A stretch of DNA of 64,000 nt from Henriciella marina DSM 19595 (GCF_000376805.1 NZ_AQXT01000002.1:558001-622000), one strand, 5' to 3'; shown: positions 35,865 to 45,742, counted from the first letter of the stretch. Numbers and translations are program-made. The notes: generated by a model from the sequence alone, not told the origin.

Positions 35865-37065
35865 GACTCACAAGATAGGTAAACCTGCGCTTCCAGAAAA
35901 GAGAGCGGTGTTTGCAACACTGTGGGAAAGCTCCCGCGGGCGCTTCCACAATGAGGCTGAATCAGCCACCCGCACCCCTTTTCAGCGCGACCGTGACCGC
36001 ATCATACATTCTTCTGGATTCAGGCGCTTAAAGCAAAAAACTCAGGTTTTTGTGGCGCATGAGGGTGACCATTATCGCACCCGTCTCACCCATTCTCTGG
36101 AAGTTGCACAAATTGCTCGCTCTGTGGCGCGCAGGCTGGGTGTGGATGAGGATCTGGCCGAAGCGATGGCGCTGGCGCACGATCTTGGCCACCCGCCATT
36201 CGGGCATGCGGGCGAGGACCAGCTCGACGCCTGCATGGAGGCCTATGAAGGCTTCGACCATAATGCGCAGACCTTGCGCGTCGTGGTCAGGCTCGAGCAG
36301 CGCTATCCGAACTTTGATGGCCTCAACCTTACCTGGGAGATGCTTGAAGGCCTCGTCAAACATAATGGGCCGCTGATCACAGACGGAACGCCGCTATCTT
36401 CGCTGCCGGCCGCCTTTCGGGACTTTCCTTTTCTCGACAGACTGGAACTGGACCAGTTTGCGGGACCGGAAGCCCAGATCGCCGCGCTGGCCGACGATAT
36501 CGCCTACAATAATCACGACATCGATGACGGCATTGCGGCGGGTCTTTTCAGCATTGACGACATGCTTCACCTGCCAGTGGTGGGTGATGTCTTCCGCTCG
36601 GTTCGGCTGGAGCATCCGGTTCTGGATATCCAGCGCACGGTCTATGAGGCTGTGCGCCGGCTAATTGGCCTCTGGATCGATGACCTCATCGAAGAGACCG
36701 AGCGGCGGGTTGCGCGGCATAATCCGCAATCGGCCGCAGAGGTTCGTGCCCTGCCGGAGCCGCTGGTCGCCTTTTCAGAAGATTTCGACATGCAGCAGCG
36801 CGCACTTCGCGCTTTCCTGTTCGAGCGGATGTACAAGCATTACAAGGTGAACCGCATGCGCAGCCAGGCCAAGAGAGTGCTGAAAGAGCTGTTCGAGCTC
36901 TTTCTCACAGAGCCCGATATACTGCCGCCACCCCTTCGCCAGGATGCAGAGCAGGCCCCGGAAGCCCGCCGCGCGCGACTTGTCTGTGACTACATCGCTG
37001 GAATGACGGACAATTATGCGATCGACCTGCACAAGAAGGTGTTCAGTATTGAAGGAATGGTCTGA
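35863..37065 (+). CDS. dgt: Deoxyguanosinetriphosphate triphosphohydrolase-like protein
   Basis: A 400-residue HD-domain enzyme that removes triphosphate from dNTPs. The conserved N-terminus RTPFQRDRDRIIHSSGFRRLK (about 37-57) is a family mark; the metal site includes His77 (RLTHSLEV) and His106-Asp107 (ALAHDLGHPPFGHAG). The C-terminal half follows DIDDGIAAGLF. The ATG at 35863 shares two bases with the erpA ATG on the other strand. It is transcribed into a 110-base spacer before the SPOR gene. It is of the type-2 dGTPase-like group common in Alphaproteobacteria. Confidence 0.93.
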   Translation: MTHKIGKPALPEKRAVFATLWESSRGRFHNEAESATRTPFQRDRDRIIHSSGFRRLKQKTQVFVAHEGDHYRTRLTHSLEVAQIARSVARRLGVDEDLAEAMALAHDLGHPPFGHAGEDQLDACMEAYEGFDHNAQTLRVVVRLEQRYPNFDGLNLTWEMLEGLVKHNGPLITDGTPLSSLPAAFRDFPFLDRLELDQFAGPEAQIAALADDIAYNNHDIDDGIAAGLFSIDDMLHLPVVGDVFRSVRLEHPVLDIQRTVYEAVRRLIGLWIDDLIEETERRVARHNPQSAAEVRALPEPLVAFSEDFDMQQRALRAFLFERMYKHYKVNRMRSQAKRVLKELFELFLTEPDILPPPLRQDAEQAPEARRARLVCDYIAGMTDNYAIDLHKKVFSIEGMV

Positions 37066-37113
37066 GCGTGGGGCGCAAAGAAAAGGGCTGCAAACACCGC
37101 GATTCAAGTATCG

Positions 37114-37140
37114 TTAACAAAGGAATGGCAATTCCTTAAC
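37114..37140. promoter_or_regulatory. TTAAC pair flanking a 7-base hairpin
   Basis: TTAAC occurs at 37114-37118 and again at 37136-37140 in the same orientation (22 bases apart), flanking a perfect inverted repeat AAGGAAT-GGCA-ATTCCTT (37120-37137). The region lies in the dgt to SPOR-gene gap, 36-62 bases upstream of the SPOR start. TTAA is the half-site of CtrA, but the expected N7 spacing is absent, so the site may be a promoter element of another kind. Confidence 0.3.
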
Positions 37141-37175
37141 TAATAACGACGGCGAAGAAGGGGCAGGCGTCCGAT

Positions 37176-38003
37176 ATGAGCCACAACAGCGACAGATACG
37201 ATTACGCACCTTACGAGGATGAGTATCGGGGATTTGAGATCCGCGACGATGATTCCGCGCGCGGCCCGCTTATCCTGGCGCTGGCGATCGGCGTGCTCAT
37301 TATTTTTGCGGCCGTTGTCTGGAATACGTACCGTCAGGGCGTGCGCACCGAAGATGGTGAGCTGCCCATGGTGATGGCGGATGCCGAGCCCTATAAGCAC
37401 ATTCCTGAAGACCGCGGCGGCATCGAGATCGATGACCTTGACCGCCGACTCTATGATAATCTTGACGGCTCAACGCGCCCGCCTGAATCGCAGCCTGTTG
37501 CGGCTCAGCGTGAAATGGCGCTGCTGGCCGGGCCGCCGCGGGATCTTCGCCCCGGCAGCTCTGCTTCCTCGCCGGGTGCAAGACCAGCCGAAGTGCAGGC
37601 CGATGACCTGCCGCCGGTCAGTGATAGTGCCCCCGCGATGAACGATGACAGGCATTCAGACGCCGATATCGACCGCACGCCGCCCGTCGCCGAGCCAAGA
37701 CCAGAATTAGACGGCCCGGCTGATACGCGGTTTGCGTTTTCGGCAAGCGGGCCTTTCCTGGTCCAGATCTCCGCCGTGCGGACGCAGGCGGCCGCCGACG
37801 AAGCCTGGAGCCGCGTCGCCACCCGTCATCCAGATATCTTCTCAGGCGCCCAGAAGCTGATCGAGCGCGCCGATCTTGGCGCAAGCGGTATCTTCTTCCG
37901 GGTCAGGGCCGGGCGATTTGATGCACGCGCCGATGCAAGCAAATTCTGCGAATCCTATAAACAGACCGGTGGAGACTGTATCATCATTCGCGAGACGCCA
38001 TGA
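37176..38003 (+). CDS. SPOR-domain cell-envelope protein
   Basis: A 275-residue protein with one membrane segment (about 28-47, PLILALAIGVLIIFAAVVW), a long acidic and Pro-rich periplasmic linker (about 60-195), and a C-terminal SPOR domain (about 196-272, FLVQISAVRTQAAADEAW to FCESYKQTGGDCIII). SPOR domains bind denuded peptidoglycan at the division site, so it likely takes part in septation or cell-wall turnover. It is coupled to nagZ by a 4-base overlap, in line with a wall-recycling link. Confidence 0.88.
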   Translation: MSHNSDRYDYAPYEDEYRGFEIRDDDSARGPLILALAIGVLIIFAAVVWNTYRQGVRTEDGELPMVMADAEPYKHIPEDRGGIEIDDLDRRLYDNLDGSTRPPESQPVAAQREMALLAGPPRDLRPGSSASSPGARPAEVQADDLPPVSDSAPAMNDDRHSDADIDRTPPVAEPRPELDGPADTRFAFSASGPFLVQISAVRTQAAADEAWSRVATRHPDIFSGAQKLIERADLGASGIFFRVRAGRFDARADASKFCESYKQTGGDCIIIRETP

Positions 38004-39043
38004 CCAACAAGGCTTGCATATTGAGTATTTCGGGGCCGGTTCTTCATGATGAGGAATCGGCCCTTTTCGCAGATCAGAAGCCCTGGGGCGTCATCCTCAT
38101 GGGGCGGTCGTGCCAGACGCGCGACCAGATCCGGCGCTGTGTCCATGATATCTGGAAGGCCGTCGGCCGCGAGATCCTGATCTTCATCGATCAGGAGGGC
38201 GGGCGCGTGGCGCGCCTCAAATCTCCGGAATGGCCACTTTTCCCGCGCGGTGAACTTTACGGCGCGCTCTATGCCCGCGACCCGGAGCTTGGGCTTGAGG
38301 CCACGTGGCTTGGGCACAGGCTGATGGCAGATGAGCTGACGCGCATGGGCATCCACGCTGACTGCGCGCCTGTCTGCGATCTGCCGCAACCCGGCGCGCA
38401 TGATGTCATTGGAGACAGGGCCTTCGGCACTGATCCTGACACGGTTGGGACGCTGGCGACAGCGGCGCTGAAAGGCCTCGAAGATGGCGGTGTCGCCGGG
38501 GTCATCAAGCATATTCCAGGGCATGGACGCTCGACCGCCGACAGCCACATAGAACTGCCGCGCGTGACCGCAGGCGAGAATGAGCTCGCCTCTGACTTTG
38601 CCGCTTTCAGGCATGTCACCCACGCGCCAATGGCCATGACGGCCCATATTTCCTACGATCATTTCGATGAAGGACGCGCAGCAACAGTCTCGCCGATCAT
38701 GATAAATGAGGTCATCCGGCGTCGAATCGGGTTTGATGGTCTTCTTATGACAGACGATCTTGGCATGCAGGCACTTGGCGGAACGCTTACGGAGCGGGCC
38801 GATCAGTCGATTGCGGCCGGATGCGACATGCTGCTTCACTGTTCCGGTTTCCTGAATGAGCCGGGCGATATCATCGCTGAAATGCGCGAAGTGGCTGAAG
38901 CCGCGCCAGTGCTGTCGGGCAAGGCGCTGCAGCGCGCAGAGGCCGCAGAGGCGGCTTCAAAGCGCGAGAAACCGTTCGACGTTGAAGCCGGCTGGCTTCG
39001 CTTCAAGTCGCTTATCCCGGATGTCGGGGTCATGCGCGTATGA
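38000..39043 (+). CDS. nagZ: Beta-N-acetylhexosaminidase (glycoside hydrolase family 3)
   Basis: A 347-residue cytoplasmic enzyme that removes GlcNAc from peptidoglycan fragments during wall recycling. The hallmark catalytic His-Asp region is VIKHIPGHGRSTADSH (His in KHIPGHG), and the nucleophile Asp is in GLLMTDDLGMQAL. The N-terminal LFIDQEGGRVARL and FGTDP segments are also typical. It sits between the SPOR gene and scpA, each with 4-base overlaps, so the three are co-translated. Confidence 0.94.
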   Translation: MTNKACILSISGPVLHDEESALFADQKPWGVILMGRSCQTRDQIRRCVHDIWKAVGREILIFIDQEGGRVARLKSPEWPLFPRGELYGALYARDPELGLEATWLGHRLMADELTRMGIHADCAPVCDLPQPGAHDVIGDRAFGTDPDTVGTLATAALKGLEDGGVAGVIKHIPGHGRSTADSHIELPRVTAGENELASDFAAFRHVTHAPMAMTAHISYDHFDEGRAATVSPIMINEVIRRRIGFDGLLMTDDLGMQALGGTLTERADQSIAAGCDMLLHCSGFLNEPGDIIAEMREVAEAAPVLSGKALQRAEAAEAASKREKPFDVEAGWLRFKSLIPDVGVMRV

Positions 39044-39858
39044 GCCGAGAACTTGTTTCCAGCGACCTGATCGACCGTGAAGACCTCGAAAACGGGGATT
39101 TCTTCGCGGTTGATATCGACGGATACGAGGGACCGCTCCACCTGCTGCTTGATCTTGCCCGGCGCCAGAAGGTCGACCTTCTGAAAGTGTCGATGCTGGA
39201 GCTGGCAAACCAGTATATCGGCTTCATCGAGGACGCCCGCGAGAAGCGGATCGACCTGGCGGCAGACTATCTGCTGATGGCCGCGTGGCTTGCATTCATG
39301 AAGTCGCGCTTGTTGCTGCCGAAACCTGAAAAAGCGGCCAATGACGAGATCGACGGCGAAGAAATGGCGGCCCGGCTGGCCTTCCGGCTGAAGCGTCTGG
39401 AAGCCATGCGGGAAGTTGGCGACCAGTTGCTGGACATGGCGCAGCTTGGCCAGGATGTCTTTCTGCGCGGCGCGCCGGAGCAGCCACGCGTCATCAAGCA
39501 CACCGAATACGATACCTCGCTCTGGCATCTGATGCAGGCCTTTGGCGGCATACGTCAGCGCCGCGAAGAGGCCGCTCCGCACCGGGTGGCGCATCAATAT
39601 GTGCTGCCGCTTGAACATGCGCGCGATTCGCTGAGAAGCCTGAGCAAGCTGATCGACAGCTGGGCGAGCCTGGATGAGCTGCGCGGTCGCATGGGCGACA
39701 TTGCAGGCGATATCCCGCCGCGCTCGGTAATGGCCAGCGTGTTTGCAGCTTCGCTCGAACTTGCCCGCGACGGCGACATCGAACTTCGCCAGGATGTCCA
39801 TTTCTCGCCGCTCTATCTGCGCGGCAGCCAGGATAACAAGGAAGGGATGAGCGCATGA
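39040..39858 (+). CDS. scpA: Segregation and condensation protein A
   Basis: A 272-residue kleisin subunit of the Smc-ScpAB chromosome condensation complex. The N-terminal domain is FFAVDIDGYEGPLHLLLDLA with KVDLLKVSMLELANQYI after it (about 23-62), characteristic of ScpA; the C-terminal winged helix spans about 190-265. It overlaps nagZ and scpB by 4 bases each. The smc gene is not in the window. Confidence 0.94.
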   Translation: MSRELVSSDLIDREDLENGDFFAVDIDGYEGPLHLLLDLARRQKVDLLKVSMLELANQYIGFIEDAREKRIDLAADYLLMAAWLAFMKSRLLLPKPEKAANDEIDGEEMAARLAFRLKRLEAMREVGDQLLDMAQLGQDVFLRGAPEQPRVIKHTEYDTSLWHLMQAFGGIRQRREEAAPHRVAHQYVLPLEHARDSLRSLSKLIDSWASLDELRGRMGDIAGDIPPRSVMASVFAASLELARDGDIELRQDVHFSPLYLRGSQDNKEGMSA

Positions 39859-40646
39859 CAGCGATACCCCGTTTCGAGAATGAGAAGCTGGAAGACGCAC
39901 CAGAAGCGATCCGCAACGCCGTGCGCCAGCTTTCCTTTGCCTACAGGCGGTCCGAAGACCTTCTGAAGCGTGAGGCCGATGGCGGCGCCGATGTCATCTC
40001 TGACGCATTGCGCCGGGCTGAGGCCGTTCTGTTTGCAGCTGGTGAGCCGCTGAGCGCCGAACAGGTCGCCGAAGTCCTGCCGCAGGGCATCGATGCGGCA
40101 ACGGTGCTGATGTCGCTGAAGGCCGCTTACACCAATCGCGGTGTCACGCTGGTCGAAGTGGCTGGCAAGTGGCGGTTCCAGACGGCTGAAGATCTTGCCT
40201 ATCTTTTCGTCGAGGAGCGCCAGGAGCAGAAGAAGCTGTCCCAGGCCGCGCTGGAGACGCTTGCAATCATCGCCTATGGCCAGCCGGTGACCCGCGCCGA
40301 GATCGAAGCCGTTCGCGGCGTTGCCGTCTCCAAGGGCACCGTCGATCAGCTGATGGAAGCCGGTTGGGTGCGGATCAAGGGCAGGCGGCAGACACCGGGC
40401 CGGCCCGTCACCTATGGCACGACGGATGGCTTCCTTGAGCATTTCGGTCTGGAGAGCCTCGAGACGCTGCCGGGCCGGGCAGAGCTTGCGGCAGGCGGAC
40501 TGTTGTCGGATGTGGTGCCGCCTGACTTCGACCCCGGCGAGATCGGCATGCCATCCAGCGGTGAAGATGGCGAGCACGCCGCCAATGATGATGACGCCGC
40601 ATTCATGACCGATTTCATGGATGGCGATGACGACACCGACACCTGA
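39855..40646 (+). CDS. scpB: Segregation and condensation protein B
   Basis: A 263-residue winged-helix protein that binds ScpA. Its two winged helices are RRAEAVLFAAGEPLSAEQVA (about 55-75) and ALETLAIIAYGQPVTRAEIE (about 133-153), then GRPVTYGTTDGFLEHFGLES. The N-terminal about 40 residues and the acidic C-terminal tail (GEDGEHAANDDDAAFMTDFM) extend the family core. It overlaps scpA by 4 bases and is followed 69 bases later by tatA. Confidence 0.94.
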   Translation: MTAIPRFENEKLEDAPEAIRNAVRQLSFAYRRSEDLLKREADGGADVISDALRRAEAVLFAAGEPLSAEQVAEVLPQGIDAATVLMSLKAAYTNRGVTLVEVAGKWRFQTAEDLAYLFVEERQEQKKLSQAALETLAIIAYGQPVTRAEIEAVRGVAVSKGTVDQLMEAGWVRIKGRRQTPGRPVTYGTTDGFLEHFGLESLETLPGRAELAAGGLLSDVVPPDFDPGEIGMPSSGEDGEHAANDDDAAFMTDFMDGDDDTDT

Positions 40647-40715
40647 GTGATCGTGACCCATTGAGACTTCTGCAATTGAGCGCTAGGTATTCAACAGGAT
40701 TTTTGGAGACCTTCC

Positions 40716-40973
40716 ATGGCCCCTAGCTGGATGCAGCTTCTTATCGTGCTGATCGTCGCCCTTCTGCTTTTCGGCGGGCGCGGGCGCATTTCATCCATCA
40801 TGGGAGACATGGCCAAGGGCGTTCGCAGCTTCCGGTCGGGGCTGAACGACGAGGATGAAGACAAGGAGGGCGCGGACAAGGATAAGGATGCGTCCAAGAA
40901 GTCCCGCCATCTCAGTGACGACAAGATGGTGAACGTCACGCCCGAGAAGGACAAGTCGAAAACCTCCAGCTGA
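40716..40973 (+). CDS. tatA: Twin-arginine translocase subunit TatA
   Basis: An 85-residue protein with one membrane helix (about 6-20, [17 protein letters not shown]) followed by an amphipathic helix ([20 protein letters not shown]) and a charged tail. This is the Alphaproteobacterial TatA type, with FGG in the hinge. It forms the pore of the Tat system for folded proteins. TGGAG lies before the ATG. tatB and tatC follow on the same strand. Confidence 0.95.
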   Translation: MAPSWMQLLIVLIVALLLFGGRGRISSIMGDMAKGVRSFRSGLNDEDEDKEGADKDKDASKKSRHLSDDKMVNVTPEKDKSKTSS

Positions 40974-40996
40974 CAGGCAAGCGAGGCCGGCTAAGC

Positions 40997-41497
40997 ATGC
41001 TTCCACAATTTGGCCTCACCGAGTTTATGCTCGTGGCAATCGTCGCGTTGATCGTCGTTGGTCCAAAGGACCTGCCCATGATGATGCGTAAGCTCGGCCA
41101 GTTCGTGGCCAAGGGGCGCGCCATGGCCCGCGAATTTCAGTCAGCCTTTGACGACATCGCCCGGCAGGGAGAGCTTGATGAATTGCGCAAGGAGATCGAG
41201 GATCTTCGCCGCGACAATGCACTGACCGGGGCCGTCGATGATTTCAAGAAAGCCGAGCGCGATATCAACCGCCGTGTGATGATGGAAAACCCGCTTCCTG
41301 GAAATCAGACCGGTCCGGGCGCTATTTCTGACACGACGGAAGAGGCCAGTGAGGATACGTCCGCGGAAGCGCCTGAATCAGGGGCTCCCGTCACTCCAGC
41401 GCCCGTTCCACCTGCGCATTCCGCGCCCGCAGAAGGCGCGGCCTCCGGCGATAAGGCCCCCGCCAAGACCGGCGACAAGAAGGCCACCTCCACATGA
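40997..41497 (+). CDS. tatB: Twin-arginine translocase subunit TatB
   Basis: A 166-residue TatB with an N-terminal membrane helix (FGLTEFMLVAIVALIVVGPKD, about 4-24), the conserved LPMMMRKLGQFVAKGRAMARE, and an Ala/Pro/Glu-rich tail from about 95. It is the receptor partner of TatC. It begins 24 bases after tatA and overlaps tatC by 4 bases. Confidence 0.93.
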   Translation: MLPQFGLTEFMLVAIVALIVVGPKDLPMMMRKLGQFVAKGRAMAREFQSAFDDIARQGELDELRKEIEDLRRDNALTGAVDDFKKAERDINRRVMMENPLPGNQTGPGAISDTTEEASEDTSAEAPESGAPVTPAPVPPAHSAPAEGAASGDKAPAKTGDKKATST

Positions 41498-42336
41498 GCC
41501 GCGACATGCGCGCCGATGAGCGGCCTAACTTTACGGATGACGACAGCGAGATGGAGTCCACACGGGCGCCCTTGCTCGACCATCTTATTGAGCTGCGCAC
41601 ACGCCTTATCTGGTCTATCGCTGCGCTGGCTGCGGCGACGATCGTCTGCTTTTTCTTCGCCCGGCCGCTCTACAACATCCTGCTGGAGCCGCTGGTACGT
41701 GTAGCAGAGGTCGACCGCGGCGATACAAGGTTCGAGCTGATCTATACCGCGCCGCTGGAAGTGTTCTTTGTAGAGTTGAAGCTCTCTCTCTTCGCGGGTG
41801 TCTTCCTCGCCTTTCCGGTCGTGGGCTGGCAGATCTATTCCTTCGTGGCACCGGGGCTCTACAATCGTGAGAAGGGGGCCGTGCTGCCCTTTCTGATTGC
41901 CGCGCCGGTGCTCTTCACGCTGGGGGCGCTGTTTGTCTATTTCGGCATGCTGCCGCTTATTTCGAACTTTGCGCTCTCATTCGAGCAGCTTGCCTCTGAA
42001 GGGCGCGCTGCCATCACGCCGCAGATCAAAGTGTCAGAATATCTGTCGCTGGTCATGGCGCTGATGCTGGCTTTCGGCCTCAGCTTTCAGTTGCCCGTCG
42101 TGCTCAGCCTGCTTGGCCGGGCCGGGATCATCGGCGCCGATACGCTGCGCTCTGGCCGCAAATATGCAGTCGTCGCGATCCTCGTTTCAGCTGCATTCTT
42201 CACGCCGCCTGACCTTATCTCGCAGGTCATGCTCGCTGTGCCGGTCTATGGCCTCTATGAGATCTCGATCTGGTGTGTCTCCATGATGGAGAAAAAGGCA
42301 GCTGAAGATGACGCAATTGGCGGCGCAGGCGACTAG
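41494..42336 (+). CDS. tatC: Twin-arginine translocase subunit TatC
   Basis: A 280-residue integral membrane protein with six membrane segments. Signatures are [20 protein letters not shown] (about 19-38) and [24 protein letters not shown] text near the second helix ([20 protein letters not shown]), both conserved in TatC. It recognises twin-arginine signal peptides together with TatB. Start overlaps tatB by 4 bases. It ends 96 bases before serS. Confidence 0.95.
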   Translation: MSRDMRADERPNFTDDDSEMESTRAPLLDHLIELRTRLIWSIAALAAATIVCFFFARPLYNILLEPLVRVAEVDRGDTRFELIYTAPLEVFFVELKLSLFAGVFLAFPVVGWQIYSFVAPGLYNREKGAVLPFLIAAPVLFTLGALFVYFGMLPLISNFALSFEQLASEGRAAITPQIKVSEYLSLVMALMLAFGLSFQLPVVLSLLGRAGIIGADTLRSGRKYAVVAILVSAAFFTPPDLISQVMLAVPVYGLYEISIWCVSMMEKKAAEDDAIGGAGD

Positions 42337-42431
42337 AGCGCGGCTCTCATCTCAGGCGGTTCCGCTGGCGCGCCAATTGGACTAGATGGGTCACCAGAGA
42401 GAATAGACTCACCGCCAGTACGAGACACATC

Positions 42432-43772
42432 ATGTTCGACATCCGCGCCATTCGCGAAAACCCCGACCACTTCCGCGACGCCTGGAACCGGCGGGCGTCC
42501 GGGCTAGGTGACAAGGTCGATGACATCCTCGCACATGACGCAGCCCTCCGTCAGGCGCTCACCGACAAGCAGGAGGCCGAGAGCGCCCGCAACACCAATT
42601 CCAAACTCATCGGCAAGGCCAAGGCCAGCGGCGACGAGGCCGAATTTGAGCGCCTCCGGGATGAGGTTGCCGACGCCAAGAAGACGATCGAGACCGCCGG
42701 TGAGCAGGAAGAGGCTGCCCGCAAGGAGCTCGACGAGCTGATGTTTGGTCTGCCAAACCTGCCATTGCCGGAGGTACCGGAAGGGGCCGACGAAGACGAC
42801 AATACCGAGCAGAAAAAGGTAGGCGCACCAACCGCGCTGAGCTTTGCGCCGAAGGACCATGCAGACCTTGGCGAAGCCCTCGGCATGATGGACTTCGAAA
42901 CAGCGGCCAAAATGTCCGGCGCACGCTTTGTGGTGTTGTCAGGCGGATTGGCGCGGCTTGAGCGGGCGCTCGCCAGCTATATGCTGGACGTCCAGACCGG
43001 TGAGCATGGCTATACGGAGACAAGCCCGCCATTTCTCGTGAGAGATCAGGCGCTTGTCGGGACCGGACAGCTTCCAAAGTTTGAAGAGGACCTCTTCAAG
43101 AGTCAGAAGCAGGATGAGGTTCCATCAAATGATGGAGGCGGTAAAGGCACCGCTCACTATCTGATACCTACCTCAGAGGTTCCGCTTACGAACCTCGTTC
43201 GAGAAACCATTATCGACGCCGATTACATGCCGCGCCGGTACACCGCCCACACGCCTTGCTTCCGCTCCGAAGCGGGCAGTGCAGGGCGTGACACCAAGGG
43301 CATGATCCGCCTGCACCAGTTCAACAAGGTGGAGCTTGTCTCCATCGTGAAGGATGAGGCCGAAGGGCTGGAAGAGCTGGAGCGGATGACGCGCTGCGCC
43401 GAGACCATCCTAGAGCGCCTTGAGCTGCCTTATCGGCGGATGTTGCTCTGTACCGGCGATATGGGGTTTGGCGCGCGCAAGACCTATGACCTCGAAGTCT
43501 GGCTGCCGAGCCAGGAGACCTATCGCGAGATCAGCTCCTGCTCGTATTGCGGGGACTTTCAGGGCCGCCGGATGAATGCGCGCTGGCGCGCGGCGCCAAG
43601 CGCGGACAATCAGAAGCCGAAGCCAGAATTCGTTCATACGCTGAATGGCTCAGGCCTCGCGGTTGGCCGGACGCTTGTTGCTGTTCTCGAGAACTATCAG
43701 CGCGAGGACGGTACGATCACGGTGCCTGAAGTTCTGCGGCCTTATATGGGCGGGCTTGAGGTGATTGGGTAA
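42432..43772 (+). CDS. serS: Seryl-tRNA synthetase
   Basis: A 446-residue class II aminoacyl-tRNA synthetase. The N-terminal domain is the tRNA-binding coiled coil (about 1-115, with Glu/Lys/Ala heptads). Class II motif 2 includes [14 protein letters not shown] and motif 3 [16 protein letters not shown] near the C-terminus. The length is a little longer than most. It likely has its own promoter in the 95-base gap after tatC. Serine charging is the only expected role. Confidence 0.96.
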   Translation: MFDIRAIRENPDHFRDAWNRRASGLGDKVDDILAHDAALRQALTDKQEAESARNTNSKLIGKAKASGDEAEFERLRDEVADAKKTIETAGEQEEAARKELDELMFGLPNLPLPEVPEGADEDDNTEQKKVGAPTALSFAPKDHADLGEALGMMDFETAAKMSGARFVVLSGGLARLERALASYMLDVQTGEHGYTETSPPFLVRDQALVGTGQLPKFEEDLFKSQKQDEVPSNDGGGKGTAHYLIPTSEVPLTNLVRETIIDADYMPRRYTAHTPCFRSEAGSAGRDTKGMIRLHQFNKVELVSIVKDEAEGLEELERMTRCAETILERLELPYRRMLLCTGDMGFGARKTYDLEVWLPSQETYREISSCSYCGDFQGRRMNARWRAAPSADNQKPKPEFVHTLNGSGLAVGRTLVAVLENYQREDGTITVPEVLRPYMGGLEVIG

Positions 43773-43844
43773 ACCGGTTCCGTCTCCTCACCGAACGGTC
43801 GGGCCCAGATACGACTGGAAGCTGAGTGCTCAACCACCATGGAT

Positions 43845-43915
43845 CCCAGCTTGCGCTGGGAAGGCGGCATAGAGAAGAGGCTGTATGAACCTCATCCTGA
43901 GCTTGTCGAAGGATG
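43845..43915. repeat. REP-like palindromic elements between serS and surE
   Basis: Two small inverted repeats lie in the 164-base gap before surE. CCCAGC-TTGC-GCTGGG occupies 43845-43860 (extended by T/A on each side), and CATCCT-GAGCTTGTCGA-AGGATG occupies 43893-43915. Both resemble motifs I know as common intergenic repeats in Alphaproteobacteria (for example the sequence around CCTTCGACAAGCTCAGGATG). They do not look like promoters. I see each once in this window, so the repeat claim rests on general knowledge. Confidence 0.5.
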
Positions 43916-43936
43916 TGAAGCGAGCAGGATAGAAGA

Positions 43937-44698
43937 ATGAGAATTCTCCTCACCAATGATGACGGTATCCACGCGCCGGGGCTCTCTGTGCTCGAATCCA
44001 TCGCGCGCGAGCTCTCTGACGATATCTGGATTGCGGCGCCCGAAGTTGAACAGTCAGGCCAGTCACGCTCCATCACGCTGACCCAGCCGGTCCGCACCCG
44101 TGAGGTGCGCGAGAAGTGCTGGGCGGTGATGGGCACGCCGACAGACTGTGTTCTGCTGGCTGTGCATGACCTCATGCCGGAAAAGCCGGACCTGATCCTG
44201 TCGGGCGTCAATCGCGGGCAGAACATCGCTGAGGATACCAGCCTCTCAGGCACGATCGCAGGGGCCATGTTCGGCATGCATCTAGGCGTGCCGTCCATCG
44301 CGCTCAGCCAGGCGCAGAGCTTTCGTGAGCGCGGGTCTCTGCCTTGGGAAACGTCCAAGAGCTGGGGCGCAAAGGTCATCAAGCCGCTGATCGAGCGGGG
44401 CTGGCCGGATGATGTGGTCATGAACGTCAACTTTCCGGACCGCGAGCCGGATGATGTGGCCGGTATCGAGATCACGCGTCAGGGCTTTCGCGACGAGCAG
44501 ATCATACATACCGAACGGCGCGAGGATCTGCGTGGAAACGATTATTTCTGGATCGGGTTTCGTGGCCGTCTGTCGCGCCCACCTGAAGGCACAGACCTTC
44601 GGGCGATCTATGAGGGCCGCATTTCGGTGACCCCGCTCCATGTGGATCTTACTCACAATCGCTATCTCGAAAAGCTGAAAGCAAATTGGCAGACCTGA
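43937..44698 (+). CDS. surE: 5'/3'-nucleotidase SurE
   Basis: A 253-residue nucleotidase that dephosphorylates nucleoside monophosphates and is linked with stationary-phase survival. The N-terminal metal motif [16 protein letters not shown] (Asp8, Asp9) and VLSGVNRG-like text ([10 protein letters not shown] near 95) are family signatures. It overlaps the pcm gene by 13 bases, as expected from the common surE-pcm pairing. Confidence 0.95.
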   Translation: MRILLTNDDGIHAPGLSVLESIARELSDDIWIAAPEVEQSGQSRSITLTQPVRTREVREKCWAVMGTPTDCVLLAVHDLMPEKPDLILSGVNRGQNIAEDTSLSGTIAGAMFGMHLGVPSIALSQAQSFRERGSLPWETSKSWGAKVIKPLIERGWPDDVVMNVNFPDREPDDVAGIEITRQGFRDEQIIHTERREDLRGNDYFWIGFRGRLSRPPEGTDLRAIYEGRISVTPLHVDLTHNRYLEKLKANWQT

Positions 44699-45339
44699 TC
44701 GCTGATCCGTTTCGCGCTGCGCGCCTCATCCTGCAGCTTCGCCGGCAGGGCATTCGCGATGACGCAGTGCTGTCCGCAATGGAGACGGTGGACCGGAGCG
44801 CGTTTGTCGACAGGTCGCTGAGAAAGCTTGCGCAGGAAGATGCGATCCTGCCGCTGCCCTGTGGCCAGACCTTGCCGAAACCGATTGTCATTGCACAGCT
44901 TCTCGGCGCCTTGCAGGCCCATGCAGGGCAGGGCGAACGCCATCTTCTTATTGGTGCAGGCAGCGGCTATGTCGGCGCGCTGCTGGCGCAGATCGCGCGC
45001 CATGTCTGGATGGTCGAGCGTTACGGTGCGCTGGTCGAGACGGCCCGGAAAAAGCTCGATGCCTTCAAGGTTCGCAATGTCGATATCCGCCATGGCGACG
45101 GCCTGACCGGCTGGCGCGAGCATGGACCGTTTGACCGCATCCTGCTGACCGGCGCGGTCAAGGAAATCCCCGATGTGCTTCTGGGGCAGCTCGCGCGTGG
45201 CGGCACGCTGGTTGCGCCGGTCATGAAAGCAGACGGCAAGCAGGTCGTTCGCCGTCTGACCAAGGATGGCAACCGCGCTGATGCGCCGCTTGCTGAGCCG
45301 GTCACGCCTCTGGTTGAGGGTGTTTCTGCCGCGCTTTGA
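44686..45339 (+). CDS. pcm: Protein-L-isoaspartate O-methyltransferase
   Basis: A 217-residue SAM-dependent enzyme that starts repair of isoaspartyl residues. The SAM loop is [18 protein letters not shown] (about 83-100) and the catalytic Ser/Thr region precedes it with [13 protein letters not shown]. The start is TTG at 44686, overlapping the surE stop by 13 bases. Other in-frame ATGs would remove the conserved N-terminus. The gene is typical of surE-pcm pairs. GAGSG replaces the more usual GTGSG in motif I. Confidence 0.9.
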   Translation: MADLIADPFRAARLILQLRRQGIRDDAVLSAMETVDRSAFVDRSLRKLAQEDAILPLPCGQTLPKPIVIAQLLGALQAHAGQGERHLLIGAGSGYVGALLAQIARHVWMVERYGALVETARKKLDAFKVRNVDIRHGDGLTGWREHGPFDRILLTGAVKEIPDVLLGQLARGGTLVAPVMKADGKQVVRRLTKDGNRADAPLAEPVTPLVEGVSAAL

Positions 45340-45350
45340 CGCGCAGGCAT

Positions 45351-45704
45351 CTAGCTCGCGTCGCACTCACCTTCTGAGGCAACGCTGACGCCCGCGGCGG
45401 CGGCCGTGCACGCATTTCCATAGGTTTCGCCGTCGCAGCCGCAGACCGGCTCATATTGCTGTGTGCACATTTCCGGGCGGGGGGCGCAGATGCCGGACCC
45501 GTCAGCGACGTTCACGCACTGGCCGGGCGCGTCGGCGCAATAAAGCCCCTCACCGCATGGAATGGCTGCGATGCCGCCGCACATTTCGCCTTCGGCGCGG
45601 GGCGTATCAGCACCGGTGGAGGCGGGGTCGCCGTCGACCGGTATGGGTTGTGGCTGGCAGGCTGCCAGCAGGAAAAGGCTTGAACAGAGCAGGGCAAGGC
45701 GCAT
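45351..45704 (-). CDS. Kazal-type protease-inhibitor domain lipoprotein
   Basis: A 117-residue lipoprotein. Signal with lipobox LAAC (Cys16), a short Pro/Asp linker, then a Cys-rich segment (Cys42, 50, 56, 63, 73) followed by a Kazal domain (about 73-114) with YEPVCGCDGETYGNACTA and a closing Cys114. The Kazal fold inhibits serine proteases; in bacteria such lipoproteins are known but poorly studied. The N-terminal Cys-rich part resembles an IGFBP/antistasin-like segment. A 43-base hairpin lies upstream, between this gene and the SDR gene on the same strand. Confidence 0.85.
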   Translation of the reverse strand: MRLALLCSSLFLLAACQPQPIPVDGDPASTGADTPRAEGEMCGGIAAIPCGEGLYCADAPGQCVNVADGSGICAPRPEMCTQQYEPVCGCDGETYGNACTAAAAGVSVASEGECDAS

Positions 45705-45742
45705 GTCGATCCTCCACGGAATTTAAGGTTGCCGACATGAGT

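Noticed and set aside
37114-37140. CtrA binding site before the SPOR-domain gene
   Set aside because: Two TTAAC half-sites are present, but they are 22 bases apart rather than separated by seven bases, so a standard CtrA box is not supported.
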